From the NCBI GenBank assembly GCA_032871835.1, contig CM065295.1, positions 20,160,501-20,224,500 on the forward strand: a stretch of DNA of 64,000 bases. Direction: 5' to 3'. Origin of the DNA: Dipteronia dyeriana. Its lineage: Eukaryota; Streptophyta; Magnoliopsida; Sapindales; Sapindaceae. Of this stretch, positions 1-11,918 are shown piece by piece. Made by a program: the position numbers and the translations under genes. Under the pieces are notes generated by a model. That model did not search any database, had not been told where the DNA came from, and was given only the letters and a program-made list of their open reading frames with translations. Positions within the stretch are counted from its first letter, which is position 1; each line of letters begins with the position of its first letter.

Positions 1-281
1 GATTAGTTTAGGAATAATATTCCAGTAAACTGAACAGATTTAAATGCATGAATCAGCAGCTTACCATTGCCCCGTTTTTTTTTTAAAAAAAAAATATTGT
101 TCCTTTTGAAATCTATCATAGGCCCCCAAATGGAACATGTATAATTATAAATGAACAAAGGAAATGAAATTATTTAGTTGTATTTCAAATATATAGTAGC
201 ACAAAGTATGGTATGAGATTTGTATAACTATACATCTAATATCATCTTTTAGTGAATAAGACGAGATTGGTCCAGTAATAT

Positions 282-1380
282 CACTACAAAAAAGGGTTAT
301 TGAGACGAATTTTTTTCATCCAAATAAATCGTCCCTATAAACCTATTTGGATGAAAAAAAATCCACTCCTAAAGACTATCTATATGGACGAAATAATGTA
401 TGGACGATTTTTGTTTCATCCCTTTTGATAATATATAGGGATAGAACTTTTCGTCCCTTTTGACAACCTATATGGGTGAAAATGCAATTTCATCCCATTT
501 ATAACCTTTAGGGATGAAATATTTCATCCCTTTTAATAATTTTTTCGTCCCTACAAACTATCTATAGATACGAAATTTGAATTAAAAAAAAATAGAAGCC
601 AATAATATCAACCCAATACCCACCACAACCCACGACCAGCTCCTTCATTTATAGTTTGGTTCTCCACCTACGTCAGCCCCAACCCTCCAATTGAAGGCAA
701 AGCTTATCCACTTTACTGGTGGTTCATATTCAAAACATATTATTTATATATAAGCCCTATATGTTATTAAATTTTTATTGTAAATTAATTTCAATAATTT
801 AAATTTTATTTTTATATAATAAACAAATTGATATTATAAATGTTTATTGTAGTATTTAATTAAACTATTTAAAAAAAATTACAAGAATTATTATAATAGA
901 ACTGTCGGAACCTGTTGAAATCAAACAATACATGTGCGATCTAAATATCTAGGTCTATAATAGGAGATAACTACTTCCCACAACTCGAGAAGAAAACTCC
1001 CGATTTGAATCCCTCACCGCTTATGTGGAAGGAATGTGCATTACCAACTCTACTAAGAGGTGATGTGCAATTTAATTATTTTTTAAAATTATATATTGTC
1101 ATATCAAATGGTCAATCGTTAATCGTACATCGAATACAAAAACTTTCTTTATAATTTTCAATTTAAAGGACAAATGTAAGATTTGAATTCCTATTACAAA
1201 AGAGAATGATAAATACATAACTACTTTTCTAGAAAGTGGTTTGCATAAAGAGAATTTCTTTACTTTTTCTCAATTTAATAGACAAATATAAAATTTGAAT
1301 TCCTATCATAAACTGAAAGGATAAATATACAACATCATTTCTAGAAAGTGGTTTTATATTTTACATTCTTATTATAATAT

Positions 1381-1419
<39 letters not shown>

Positions 1420-2001
1420 AAAAAAAAATTAATCTATACCGATTAATATAAAAAAGTGAAACAAATTTAATTACGTCTCTTAGGAAAAACTTTATAAAAG
1501 TAAAGATAAATATATATACATATAATCTTGATAAATCATTATCAACAATAAATATTATTTTTGTTTTAATAAATCTCCAAGTCTATAAATTCTTTTTTTT
1601 TTCAAAAAAAATATCAAACTTTTAGGAAAGAATAATTTTCGTCCCAATAGACATTTTATTGGGACGGATAATTTATTTTGTCCAAATACATATTCTATTA
1701 GTACAAATTATTTTTGTCCCTAAACTTCTTATTATTTTTGCACTTTTTAGGTATAAATTTTTTTTTCGTCCCAATAGACATTCTAATGGGACAAATATTT
1801 TTGTCCCTAAAAGTCTCGTCAGGTTTGTCCTTTTTAGAGACGGATAATTTGTTTCATCCTAATAGAACGTCTATTGTGATGAATTTTTTTGTCCGTAAAG
1901 GTTTCTTTAGGTTTGGAATTTTTAGAGACGAATTTGTTTTTACCTCCCAATAATCATTCTATTGGGTCCCTATAACCTAATTAACTAATTTTATTGTAGT
2001 G
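282..2001. mobile_element. Non-autonomous CACTA (En/Spm-type) DNA transposon
   Basis: The element begins CACTACAAAAAA and ends with the inverse of CACTACAATAAAA, the hallmark terminus of the CACTA superfamily. It is flanked on both sides by the 3-bp target duplication TAT (279-281 and 2002-2004). The two ends hold many short subterminal repeats in both orientations of the type GGGACGAAA / TTTCGTCCC, at about 300-560 and 1640-1980, which in this superfamily are transposase-binding sites. No transposase-like protein is visible inside, so it is a deletion derivative. Short reading frames at 1659-1953 are just these repeats read in frame and are not genes. Confidence 0.88.
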
Positions 2002-2004
2002 TAT

Positions 2005-4211
2005 GTCTCTCACTCATACACTATGAAGTTATGAGTTCAAGTCTCTCTCCTTAGCACCCTCAAAAGTCAAAACCCCAAATTATTACTTGTAATATATATA
2101 TATAGTCTTTTAGTGTTATGTTTCAATTATATATATTGATCACTGTTATATTTATGTCTTAAGATTCCTTATATGGATGTCACTTCTTGGATTTTAAACA
2201 TTTGTAAGAAACATTCCGTGTATAATTCTTCAGAATTGTTATTTTCTTATTTATTATATACAATTATATAATAATTTTCTAGTGATGACTGTATTGAAAA
2301 AAAAAATCAGAATATTTGTTTTGGAGTGTTCTTCTTGTAATTTTTTTCCTTTTTAAAACTATCCTGACGAGAGAAATAACATATAATTAGTTATAGAAGA
2401 CGCTGTCAATGAAAAACACAAATTGTACAAGTATTTAACATTGATGGTTGGCCTATTTTAGGCTATTCATCGGTGGTTGTTGATGCCTCTAAGTTTTACT
2501 TGCTTTTCAGCTGACTGCATGTCAATTGTTTTTTTTTTTTTTAATAATTCTTCATAAATCCATTAACTAATAGTTGAACCTGACAAAACACTCATCAAGG
2601 TCTCTCTTTTATGGTATATCAGCACTAATCAAATGCGAGATTTTTCTTTTTATGCAGGATTCTTTAATTGAAACTTTTTTTAATTACCATTCATTTTTAT
2701 TGAAATCTTTTATATATAAAAAAAAAATTATGATATATATATATATATATTCATATGTTTTATCCGATGCTTACTGTTTCAAGTTTTAGCCACAAATTTT
2801 ATAACTGGGTCTTTTGATAATGTCCAACTACAAAATGTCATCAATCGACATATATATGCAGTTTCTCTTCAAAGAAAAATCAAAGCATTTAAACTAGTCT
2901 TTGATCAATTAAACAACAATTATCTGTGTGAACAAGTTGATCAATATATAATATATATTACACCACATGATGAGTCATTAAAAGAAATTAAGACATTAAT
3001 TATCAACACTGGCAATTTGATGCTTATAAATTGCCACAAAAGTTATAAGATCGATAAGCTTTGAACCATTGACAGTTGTTGATGTAATATAAACTCTCAA
3101 GAAAATAAAAATAAAAATAAAAATAAAAATAAAAATAAAATCTTCAAGAAAAAGATTATATTTCGTAGTCAATACTCAATATTGAAGAAAAACCCCTTTT
3201 ATGACAATTAAAAATCCTACGAAAAACAAATTAAATGTGGATTCATCAATCAACCGAAATATGATTGATATAGACAGAAAATAATTTGTTTATTTTTTGA
3301 AAGGTAGAGAAATTATAAATTGAACATGAATAATGTATTTAATAATAATTCAGCTCTTTTTTTTTTTTAACTTGCGTCTCTCTTTTTCTCTCTTTCTCTC
3401 TTTCAAACTAAAAAACATTGACTGTTATATATCTCAACCATACTCTCATATATTTATATTTTTACATGGGTAAGTCAAATTAAAAATTTCCAAATCAAGT
3501 GAATCCATGGTGGAATTTTTGTGCACTTACACATTTACATGATGAAAGCATCTCTTATAAAGTCTCTAAAAAAAAACATAGAAGAGTCGCCTCCAACGAC
3601 AAAATTGGCCAGCTTATAAGGGGACCAAGAAATCCTATAGATCTTATTAATAACGTTTTTCTACTTTAATCTGTTTTATTAATTAAATTAATCCAAAGCC
3701 AATTAGAGAAGACTTTAATTAGTTGCAAGGAAGCATACATATAAAAACTTGTCAACGAGAGACCCACGTCTCTCTAATTTGCTAATTTTGCTAGCTAGCT
3801 AGTTAGTTTGTGTGTGTTACATATTCAAAGTACACCTTTTCCATTGTCTGAATATGGGTGGTGGCCATTTTATTATTATTGCAACAGACCACCAGATCAT
3901 GACCACCCTCTGTCCCTCTCCATATATGTATATGATCTCTCTCTAGCTAGCTAAATTGCTTTTGTTTTATTGTTTTTTCAATTCAATCATTTGTCTCCCC
4001 TCTTCAACTACATGTTTCTTATTTTTTAGTTGTGTTGATGAACTGGCATAGCATCTTCGCTCCCATTATAACTTCTTTTTAAGCAACAACGCGTACCCTG
4101 TTGGTTTTTCGAATTCGATCATCCAAATCAACTCTCTCTAGCTCCCAAATTAAGGGGAAGAATTTGAACAAGTAGTAGTACTTGTGTTGTGTGAATTCAT
4201 ATATTATAATT
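2005..4211. other. Intergenic region upstream of the MYB gene
   Basis: This AT-rich stretch has no recognisable coding sequence. It contains a hexanucleotide (AAAAAT)n microsatellite at about 3101-3140 and several poly-T runs. The last 500 bases are pyrimidine-rich with repeated CTCTCT and CTAGCTAG motifs, which suits a 5' UTR or core promoter of the MYB gene that follows, but I cannot place a transcription start. Confidence 0.5.
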
Positions 4212-5448
4212 ATGGGAAGGCAACCTTGTTGTGATAAGGTTGGATTGAAAAGAGGTCCATGGACAATTGAAGAGGATCATAAGCTCATCAATTTCATTCT
4301 CAATAATGGCATTCACTGCTGGCGAATGGTTCCCAAGCTTGCAGGTATGGTATATATATATATATATATATACCATGTTCTCTCTTTCTATCTGATCACA
4401 CAAATATATTTACATGCAAAATTGTTTTATTTTGAGACTAATTTTAATTTATGGTGATCAATTGAAGGTCTGCTGAGATGTGGGAAAAGTTGTAGATTAA
4501 GATGGATTAATTATCTAAGACCAGACCTTAAGAGAGGTGCTTTTACAGAAACGGAAGAAGACCAAATTATTCAGCTTCATTCCCGTCTCGGTAACAGGTA
4601 ATTAATCCTCTTTTTCCATTTTTATTTTTCGGTTCTTGTTCAAATATGTTTGTCAGATTTCACGTAAAAGTCTTTCACCTTTGCGGTTTTGTTTTAGGCT
4701 ATAATTCTCAATCGTTCATCAAACTTATATGTAACAAAATGGAATTACTGTGACAAGTGACAAATAAGACTAATAATGGAAAAATATTATTGGGTAGATG
4801 GTTTATTGTTTTGTTGTATTTTTATTGTGTAGGTGGTCAAAGATAGCTTCTCATTTTGCTGGTCGAACAGATAATGAAATCAAGAACCATTGGAATACTC
4901 GAATCAAGAAGAGACTGAAGCTGCTGGGTGTGGATCCTGTCACTCACAAACCCAATGCTACTGCTACTACCGATCAAAAAACAACTGATGATGATGACCA
5001 GGCAAGTACTCTAGAGTCAAATTCACCAAAGGAATCCTCATCAGTACAAGAGAACACTAGCCTGGAGATAATAATAGAGTCTCATGATGATGACATTGAA
5101 GATGATCATAATAATAATACTGTCAAGAAAGATATTCCAAGAACAGAAGACAAAGTACAAGAACAAGTAGAAGAGTTGATAAGCATGGATGACACAACAG
5201 ATCTATTAAAGAATTACGAGTTGATGATGTGTAGTGGAGCAAATTTGGAGTTTGTTGGTGGAGGATCGTGGAACCAAGAAAGCAACACCTCAACTACTGT
5301 TTCAGCTTGCAGCTCATCGTTTTCTTCTTCAATGGAGGAAATATCTGATCCTTGTCTGCAACAATGGTTTGATAATGTCGACTCTATACTCTCCTGGGAC
5401 TGCTTCAACCAACTTGAAGAAAATCTTTTCCACCTTGGAGGAAAATAA
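4212..5448 (+). CDS. R2R3-MYB transcription factor (MYB20/40/42/43/85-like clade)
   Basis: This is a nuclear DNA-binding regulator. There are three exons: 4212-4344, 4468-4597 and 4833-5448, giving 292 residues. Exon 1 and 2 lengths (133 and 130 nt) and intron phases match the classic plant R2R3-MYB pattern. The R2 repeat has tryptophans at W17, W37 and W57, and [13 protein letters not shown] is intact. R3 has F70 in place of the first W, the usual plant state, then W89 and W108. The start MGRQPCCDK and the [10 protein letters not shown] stretch after R3 point to the clade that contains lignin and secondary-wall regulators; the RGAFTE version looks closest to MYB40-type members, from memory. 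The acidic, Asn/Ser-rich C-terminal half is not conserved enough to place further. One oddity is alanine at position 97 where nearly all plant MYBs have proline in [10 protein letters not shown]. Family is certain; the exact orthologue is not. Confidence 0.95.
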
Positions 5449-6559
5449 TAATAATAATTATTATTATTATTATAAAACTTCTTCATTCATTAGTAGTACT
5501 CTAAATAATTAATTTCATCGTGATGATCGATCATTATTATTGGAGTTTAAAAATTATTAGAAAATCAATCAGAATATTTATGATGACTTTTAGACTCATA
5601 AGACAGTATCTCTAATATAAATATGTGTTTAATTTTGAGTTTTTAAATAATGTTACATCAGTATTTTCAAATATATATATATATATATATATATTCACAT
5701 CTCCAATATAATTATCTAAAGTCAAAAACATATCATTTTATGACCAATTAATCACAATAAAATAATTATTTCACTCTCTCTTTTCGTTTTAATATTATTG
5801 ATGAAAATAATTAAAAATCATAAATAACATTTCTAATAAAGTTTCTAGAATTAGAAACTCAATTCCAAATTCCTTGAATTTTTTTCTACATTTTTACACC
5901 ATATGTTTTGCTATTTACATTTATTTTTAAAAAAAATTCTTGCCATCCCAAATTTAAAGAAATTTGCATCTACCGGAAAAACAACTTCTAGTACATGAAA
6001 GTCGTACCCCTGTCAAAAGATGTGGAGGGGACAACCCCTTGTGTTTTGTTTTGTTCTCGGATTTCATAGTATCGTATCAACATTTAACTAAGAATGAGTT
6101 ATCTGGTTAGAGAATATCTGCCCGGGTCATGTCTTTTTAATTTTCGGTAATATAATATACACATAAGCATGCTTATTTTGTTTGATGATAATTAATTATG
6201 AGTAATTACTAATTAATAATATGATATAGTACTACATCAAATTTTGATTTTATTGGTGGCTTTTAATAATTAAAAACTGAATGATTTGTTGGACCTAGAT
6301 AATTGGATGTGGGGTCGTGCTAAGCACTGAAACATAAATCAATAATGAACCTATATCCTCTGAGCTATATTATTTATTATTATTTATTTATTTATTTATT
6401 TATTTAGAAGAGGGACTATATTCTTTATTATGAATTATGATTAGGTTAATTGTACTGTGGTGCATGTATCTCTATTAAAACCGGAAAAATAAGATATGGA
6501 ATCTCACACGAGCTCCTAACTCTCAAAAAGAAGTATTCGACAATTAAATGTCAAGTTAG
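5449..6559. other. Intergenic region downstream of the MYB gene
   Basis: The first bases hold an (AAT/ATT)n palindromic run just after the MYB stop codon, likely in the 3' UTR. The remainder is AT-rich with a (TA)n run near 5672-5694 and a TTTA microsatellite at about 6370-6405. I see no gene. Confidence 0.5.
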
Positions 6560-7776
6560 TAAGTTATATATATATTATATTATTCAAACTGTTATAAGAT
6601 ATATCAATTTCTTGTATGTGGATCATTAGATTTCATTGTTTTGATTTGGATTTAAATGCTTTGAATATATATATATATATATATATAGTCTTTCTATTGT
6701 AGTTCGAACTGATATAAAGTATATATGTTTCATGTATGTAAATCATTGGATTTAAAAGAAAAATTGACAAGTGTATATACAGGGGCGTACCCAGAGTTTT
6801 TTGTTAGAGTGAGCTAAAAAAAAACTATATATATATATATATATATATTCTCTCATATTGGATCTCTTATTTTAACATAAAGTAAAGACCTTTATGAAAT
6901 TCATCAATTTGAATGAATTTTGATTTGAGTTTTTTATCGATAATAAGTTCAATGAAGTCTACTTATAAACAAAATTTGAAAATTTGAAAATTTTTCAAAC
7001 ACTATAACATTTTTCTTATTCCATTGAGATTAAGAAGGCAATCTTGAATCTCCGTCCCCGACATTATATGGAGAACTTGATTTAGTATTGCTTGATAATT
7101 GATTTTTTTTTCCCAAACTATTTTTCATAGTTTTTGGCTTTAATGTATAATTGTTTGATAGTGACCTAAAATTATCAAACAATATATCTAAAAGATATAT
7201 TATAATTTATAATATAACACTGAAATAATAAATTATAGCCATAAAATAATTTTATTTTTTTTTAACAAAACAATAACTTAAAATTATGAATAACAAACCA
7301 AAAACTCTAACTTATTAATTAGAAAAATAAATTTTTAACTTAAAAAATACCTAAATTAGAATGAGTTAATCTTCGGACAACAACAATAATTATTAGTTAG
7401 AATGAAATGGAAGATGAGATTTAGGATAGAGATAATTTATAAGAGAGATAATTGGGATTTGGGAGTCTTAGGAGGCCAAAGTAGAGTTAGAGAGAGAGGA
7501 GTTGAGTTGTGTTGGAATGTGTGATGAACTGATGGGAAAGGGAGAGGGAGAGAGAATTAGTGGCTGTTGAGTTGAGTTGTACTGATAAGAAGAAGAAAAC
7601 AAATTGCAAAAAATTGGCCCGGATAAAGCCGATTCAGCCCTCTATATTGGTCCGCCTATGTGTATATAGTCAGGTCAAAATATTTAAATCCAATGACCCA
7701 CATGTAAAGAACTGATATATCTTATATCAGTTCAAACTGACAATAGAAAAATTTTAGTGAAAATTGTGAGAAATGT
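6560..7776. repeat. Foldback (inverted-repeat) element family, one copy split by a hAT insertion
   Basis: The arm at about 6688-6779 carries TCTATTGTAGTTCGAACTGA and a stretch ending in TTGACAAGTGTATATA. The arm at about 7661-7776 is its inverse, with AGTTCAAACTGACAATAGA near the end. Together they form a foldback element, interrupted at 6780-7660. A further partial copy lies just upstream at about 6575-6660. The same general design (TTGACAAGTGTATA core, arms with a weakly conserved ATGTAAATCA motif) returns in the pair at 13.1-13.4 kb. Confidence 0.6.
6780..7660. mobile_element. Non-autonomous hAT-like element nested in the foldback repeat
   Basis: The left end reads CAGGGGCGTACCCA and the inverse of the right end reads CATAGGCGGACCAA, so the termini are imperfect inverted repeats. 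Perfect 8-bp target duplications TGTATATA flank it (6772-6779 and 7661-7668), the size made by hAT transposases. The 881-bp interior is AT-rich and codes for nothing recognisable. Confidence 0.75.
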
Positions 7777-8110
7777 CATATTTTTTGATGAGTTGTGATG
7801 ATGTCACCATATTAATAACTTATGTTTCAAAGACACCTATTATGGTGAACTACCAAAATTACCCTTAAAAGTTGTATTTGTGCTTTCATCTTCGGTTTCA
7901 GAAAGAGAAGTTTTTTTCCCTCTCCAAAAAAGTAGTGTGGATATCGATCTAAAAGACTTGTCAGAAATATTTTTTAAATCTGTAGGTAACTGATTTTTGT
8001 GATCTCCCTAATGTTTGGTCATGCTTTTGCGAATGATTTAAGATGTATGCAACAAATATATGAACATTTAGTCTCCAGAATATACACTAGGTTTATTTTC
8101 TTACTTTCCG

Positions 8111-8432
8111 AGAATATAGGTCGAGCTTTTAGGTTTGTTATAAAAGCTCGAGGTTTATAAAAAAAACTCTGTCCGAACTTTTATAAAAGTGGTCCGAGCT
8201 TTTATAACAGCTACGAGCTTTTAAAAGCTGGATCCAAGCTTTTATAAAATCTCGGAGCTGTTATATAAAATCTCACAGCTCTTATAAAAGCTCGGATCGA
8301 ACGTTTATATATAAGCTCCGAACTTTTTTTTATATAACAACTTCGAGCTTTTATAAAAGCTCGGATCGAGCTTTTAAAAGCTCGCAACTGTTATATAAAA
8401 GCTCGGTCCAAGCTCTTTTACTATGCTTATCC
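8111..8432. repeat. Cluster of short palindromic repeats around CGAGCTTTTATAAAAGCTCG
   Basis: About ten diverged units based on the self-complementary core AGCTTTTATAAAAGCT are packed into some 320 bases, separated by short linkers such as GGATCGA. The cluster lies upstream of the MULE remnant and may be part of its 5' region. It has no coding potential. Confidence 0.7.
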
Positions 8433-8677
8433 GAGATGTTATTGTATTGGATCAAGATTTTATTTTGCTTTTCTGAGATTTTAGTGTATTGGCTCGAGCT
8501 TGTACTTTGATTATTCGAGTTTTTTTTTGTTTCTGAAGGAATTTTTTTAATTCCGACATTTGTTATTATTTATGAGCTTTTTTATAACATTCATTTGGTT
8601 TTTTAATTGTTATTTGAAATTGAATTTAGATATTGTTAATGTTAATAATGGTTTGTGATGTTGATTTTGACAGGAGA

Positions 8678-10040
8678 ATGAGTCGGGTGAGAATAGTCAT
8701 CTCTTACAACGGTCGATGGGAGCAGTTACCCGATGGAAGTCAGAGGCTTTTAGGTGCTGATAATCAAAGAATGTATTGTCAAAGAGTATGACTTACCAAG
8801 AGTTGGTGTCGATCATGGAAACCTTGTGAAGTATGATGTCGACAAATACAATGTTGATCTACTGTGTATATCAATGGTTCCTAGGACTACATGTTGCACG
8901 TTTATAAGAAACGACGATGATGTTCAGTTTATGCTGGGGGAAGATAGGGTGATCCCTCAAGTATGTGTCAGTCTAATTGAGAGGGTAACAGGATGTGTCA
9001 TCGGTGAAGAAATCCCTCCTCGTGATAACACCTAACAATTTCGATCTTCAGACGGAAGCAACCAGTTGTTCACAGAAAGAAGATGGAATGACGGTAGGGA
9101 AAACCTGTGTGGTGTCTCACCGGAAGTAGTCGACCACGGTGAATTAGTCATGGCCAATTCGACGATGTGTTTGGATGTCAAATTCAGATGAATGATGGGC
9201 AGTTCAACCAACATTATAATGACTTGTACAATGACATAAACAATGAGCAGAACAGTGAACCGAATGTTGGGCCGACACAACAGATGGTTGATGAGGAAAA
9301 TTTGCATCCGGTTGATAATGTAGCTAACAATGACTAAGAGAAAAATGTTGTCGAACCGGAAAGACGTGCAACACGTGTACAAAGATTTAGTTACAGTGCA
9401 GCAGATATAGCTGGAACTTCCGAGGTCCAACCTAATTTAACTCCATTTGATTCTGAATAGTCAAAACGTGGGTTATTCCAGAAGCAGAATCATACTCGTT
9501 TGGTATTGGTGGAAGCAAGAACTCGGTTCAAGAAGAACCTACAAGCATGATATATAAGGGACATTTTTTTTCCTACCAAAAAGGATTTGAAGAGACTAGT
9601 TGGGCATTTTGCAATGCGATAAAACTTCGAGTGGAAGGTGAAAAGGTCGAATAAGACAATGTTACATTTGGTTTGTTTAATGGACAACTGTACGTGTTAA
9701 TTAAAAGCGGTTAGGAGAGATGAAGGGACATACTTCCAAGTAAGAAGTTTTGTGAACGAACACACATGTCCTTTGGAGGAGATTCACACGTCGTCACCGA
9801 TAAGCTAGTGTGGTCATAATTGGAGAAATTGTTGCACCTAGACTTCAACAACAAGATGGTTGACTAATGCGTCCGAAGGACATAATCGTCGATATGAAAA
9901 CAATGTATTGCATCCAAATCTTGTACAGTAAGGCATATCAAGCCCTACAATATGCGTTGTCACTGATCTATGAAATGCATGAGGAAACCTTCAAATTAAT
10001 CTCATCATTTAGCTACGTGTTAAAGCAACAAAATACAAAG
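8678..10040 (+). pseudogene. Degenerate MULE (MuDR-type) transposase, N-terminal part
   Basis: Translated pieces match the N-terminal portion of plant MuDR-like transposases. ISYNGRWEQLPDGSQRFLG starts at the ATG at 8678. A frame change then leads to the stretch around 8754-9035 with DDDVQFM and VCVSLIE. At 9480-10020, the segments FPTKKDLKRLVGHFA, FVNEHTCPLEEI, RLMRPKDIIVDMKTMY-like and AYQALQYALSLIYEMHEETF match the MuDR zinc-binding and pre-catalytic regions. Several stops and frameshifts separate them, and the catalytic DDE part is missing because unrelated LINE sequence begins right after KQQNTK. It is clearly dead. Confidence 0.75.
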
Positions 10041-11108
10041 CTGGTTAGGGTATGGCTCAACATGCTAGCTCGTCGGGTCTCAATGGTATGGAGTCGTGGT
10101 GGAAAGCATTATGGAGGTTTCGAATTCTGACGAGGGTGAAAATCTTCATGTGGAAAACACGTCATAATTGGATTCCAGCTCTCCTGAATTTGGCATATCG
10201 TGGTATCTCTAATGATTCTTTATGCTTTTTTTTTGCAAAACAAAGCCTGAATCAACCACCCATGCTCTGTGGGGCTGCTCCAAAAATCAAAGACAGTTCC
10301 AGAATTATGTAATGTTTCAGAATGTAAAGTGGTCTGATTGCACTCATTTTCTTGATTTGGTCTCGTCTTGCTTTGACAGACTTCCAAGTATGGAAATGAA
10401 GCTGATTTGCATCATTTTCTAGCATGCTTGGTGGATTCGTAACAAGAAAGTTCACAATCCATCAAGTTGTGTTGATGATGATATTGTGGGTTGGTAAATG
10501 AATTTTTTAGAGTGTTTCCGATCAGCTAATTCTAGTGAAGCTCCTTCCCCAAAATGCAGTAGAGGAAATCTTATCAAATGGTGTAAACCAAATCAAGGTT
10601 GGTTCAAGATAAACATATATGCTGTTGTGGACTCTTTAAAGGGAAATGTTGGTGATGGCATTATTATTAGGAATCGTTTGGGAATGGTCAAATGCAGCTC
10701 TACCCAAAGATTTCATGCAAACTTTTCCCCTCAGACTGTTGAAGCAGTTGCTCTATTTTGTTGAATTAGGCTAGTTGTGGAGGCGAATTTTCTCCCTACT
10801 ATTGTTGAATTTGATGCAAAGGTTGTGGTGGATATAGCAAAACTAGAGACTGTGCCTACGACTAATATTGGCAATATTATTGAGGACATCCTCCAGCTCA
10901 CTTGTGGGAAGCCATTTTCCTCCTCTTTCGTCCTTAGATCAGCGAATTCGGTTACTCATGGTCTTGCGAAGTTTGTGTTGTCTCATGCAAATAAGAATGC
11001 CTGGTTTGATTCGTTTCCTTCTTGTGTGGAGGATCTAGTCCAGGCTAAATTTTTTTTGCTTAGCTTCTCTTGTTTTGTTTCCCTGTTTCCTTTCAACAAA
11101 AAAAAAGA
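10041..11108 (+). pseudogene. 5'-truncated LINE (non-LTR retrotransposon) 3' end: zf-RVT and RNase H
   Basis: The first part (10100-10330) encodes the zinc-binding domain typical of plant LINE reverse transcriptases, with WWKALWRFRI, FMWKTRHNWIPALLNLA and HALWGC. A frameshift falls in a T-run near 10230. The second part (10500-11060) encodes a plant LINE-type RNase H domain: a fragment around GWFKINIYAVV, then TVEAVALF, VEFDAKVVVDI and RSANSVTHGLAKF. The first catalytic Asp, expected where NIYAVV stands, is replaced, and there are in-frame stops. The copy ends in an A-rich tail near 11098-11106, as expected of target-primed insertion. It appears to have landed in the MULE remnant. Confidence 0.82.
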
Positions 11109-11138
11109 TATTATCACTAGAGAACCACCATATATACA

Positions 11139-11910
11139 TAGTGTTATAGTAAGCATTAGGCGCTAGTCAGGCAGATACCCAGCGCCTAGCGCCTAGGCCG
11201 ATTAATTGGGGATTAATCGGAAAACAAATTTATTAGTAATTTTGGTGGGACACAAACACATCACGTGCACTTCCACTGAGTTCTACATTTCTAAACTCTT
11301 CTTAGTGGTAGGGCACACACATCAAATCACAGATATTTGTTTTTTCAATTTCTTCAACCACATCTTCTCATTTTCTCAGTTTATCACACTTCAACGCACT
11401 CTCTCTCTTCAAAGTTCAGTTGTTCAGACTCTATATGAATCTTCTTCTTCTACGAATCTTCATCAACACTTCAACACTCATGTGAATCTTCTTCTTATTC
11501 ATATTTTCTTTTTCTTTTTTGCAACCATCTTCATCGCCGTTGACTTTTCTTGACTGGAGGAAGATCGGACGAATGACGATAGAGGTGACTTGGCGACTGC
11601 GGTCAGCTGTTTTTGGCAATCTTAGCGACTAAAAGTGGATGACGATCTTAACGATCTCGACGACCTTGGCAGTTTTGGGTGAAGAAGTGAAGTGTAGAAT
11701 CGTTATCGAGTCCATAATGATGGTGATCTTGACAAACTGGCGACCGACGGCGACGGAAGACGGAGGCCTATTTACCGATTAATCGGCGATTTGGACGATT
11801 AGTCGGTCTCCGACTAATATGACCGATTTTGACCATTTTGCCACGGTGACCCGCCGCATAGCCGTATTGAGACGAGTAATCGGCCTAGGTGACCGATTAC
11901 TAGAACACTA
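11139..11910. mobile_element. hAT-like non-autonomous element with CCGATTAATCGG motifs
   Basis: The left end TAGTGTTATAGTAAGC is matched by the inverse of the right end, TAGTGTTCTAGTAATC. Flanks are TATATACA (11131-11138) and TATATATA (11911-11918), a 7/8 match as an 8-bp target duplication in a simple AT context. The 772-bp interior holds several copies of the palindromic motif CCGATTAATCGG and its half-sites near both ends. No transposase is encoded. It sits about 30 bases after the LINE A-tail. Confidence 0.65.
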
Positions 11911-11918
11911 TATATATA

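Noticed and set aside
1659..1953. Two overlapping plus-strand reading frames of 62 and 79 residues
   Set aside because: They are the CACTA subterminal repeats read in frame; the protein is Phe-rich repetition with no homology-like pattern.
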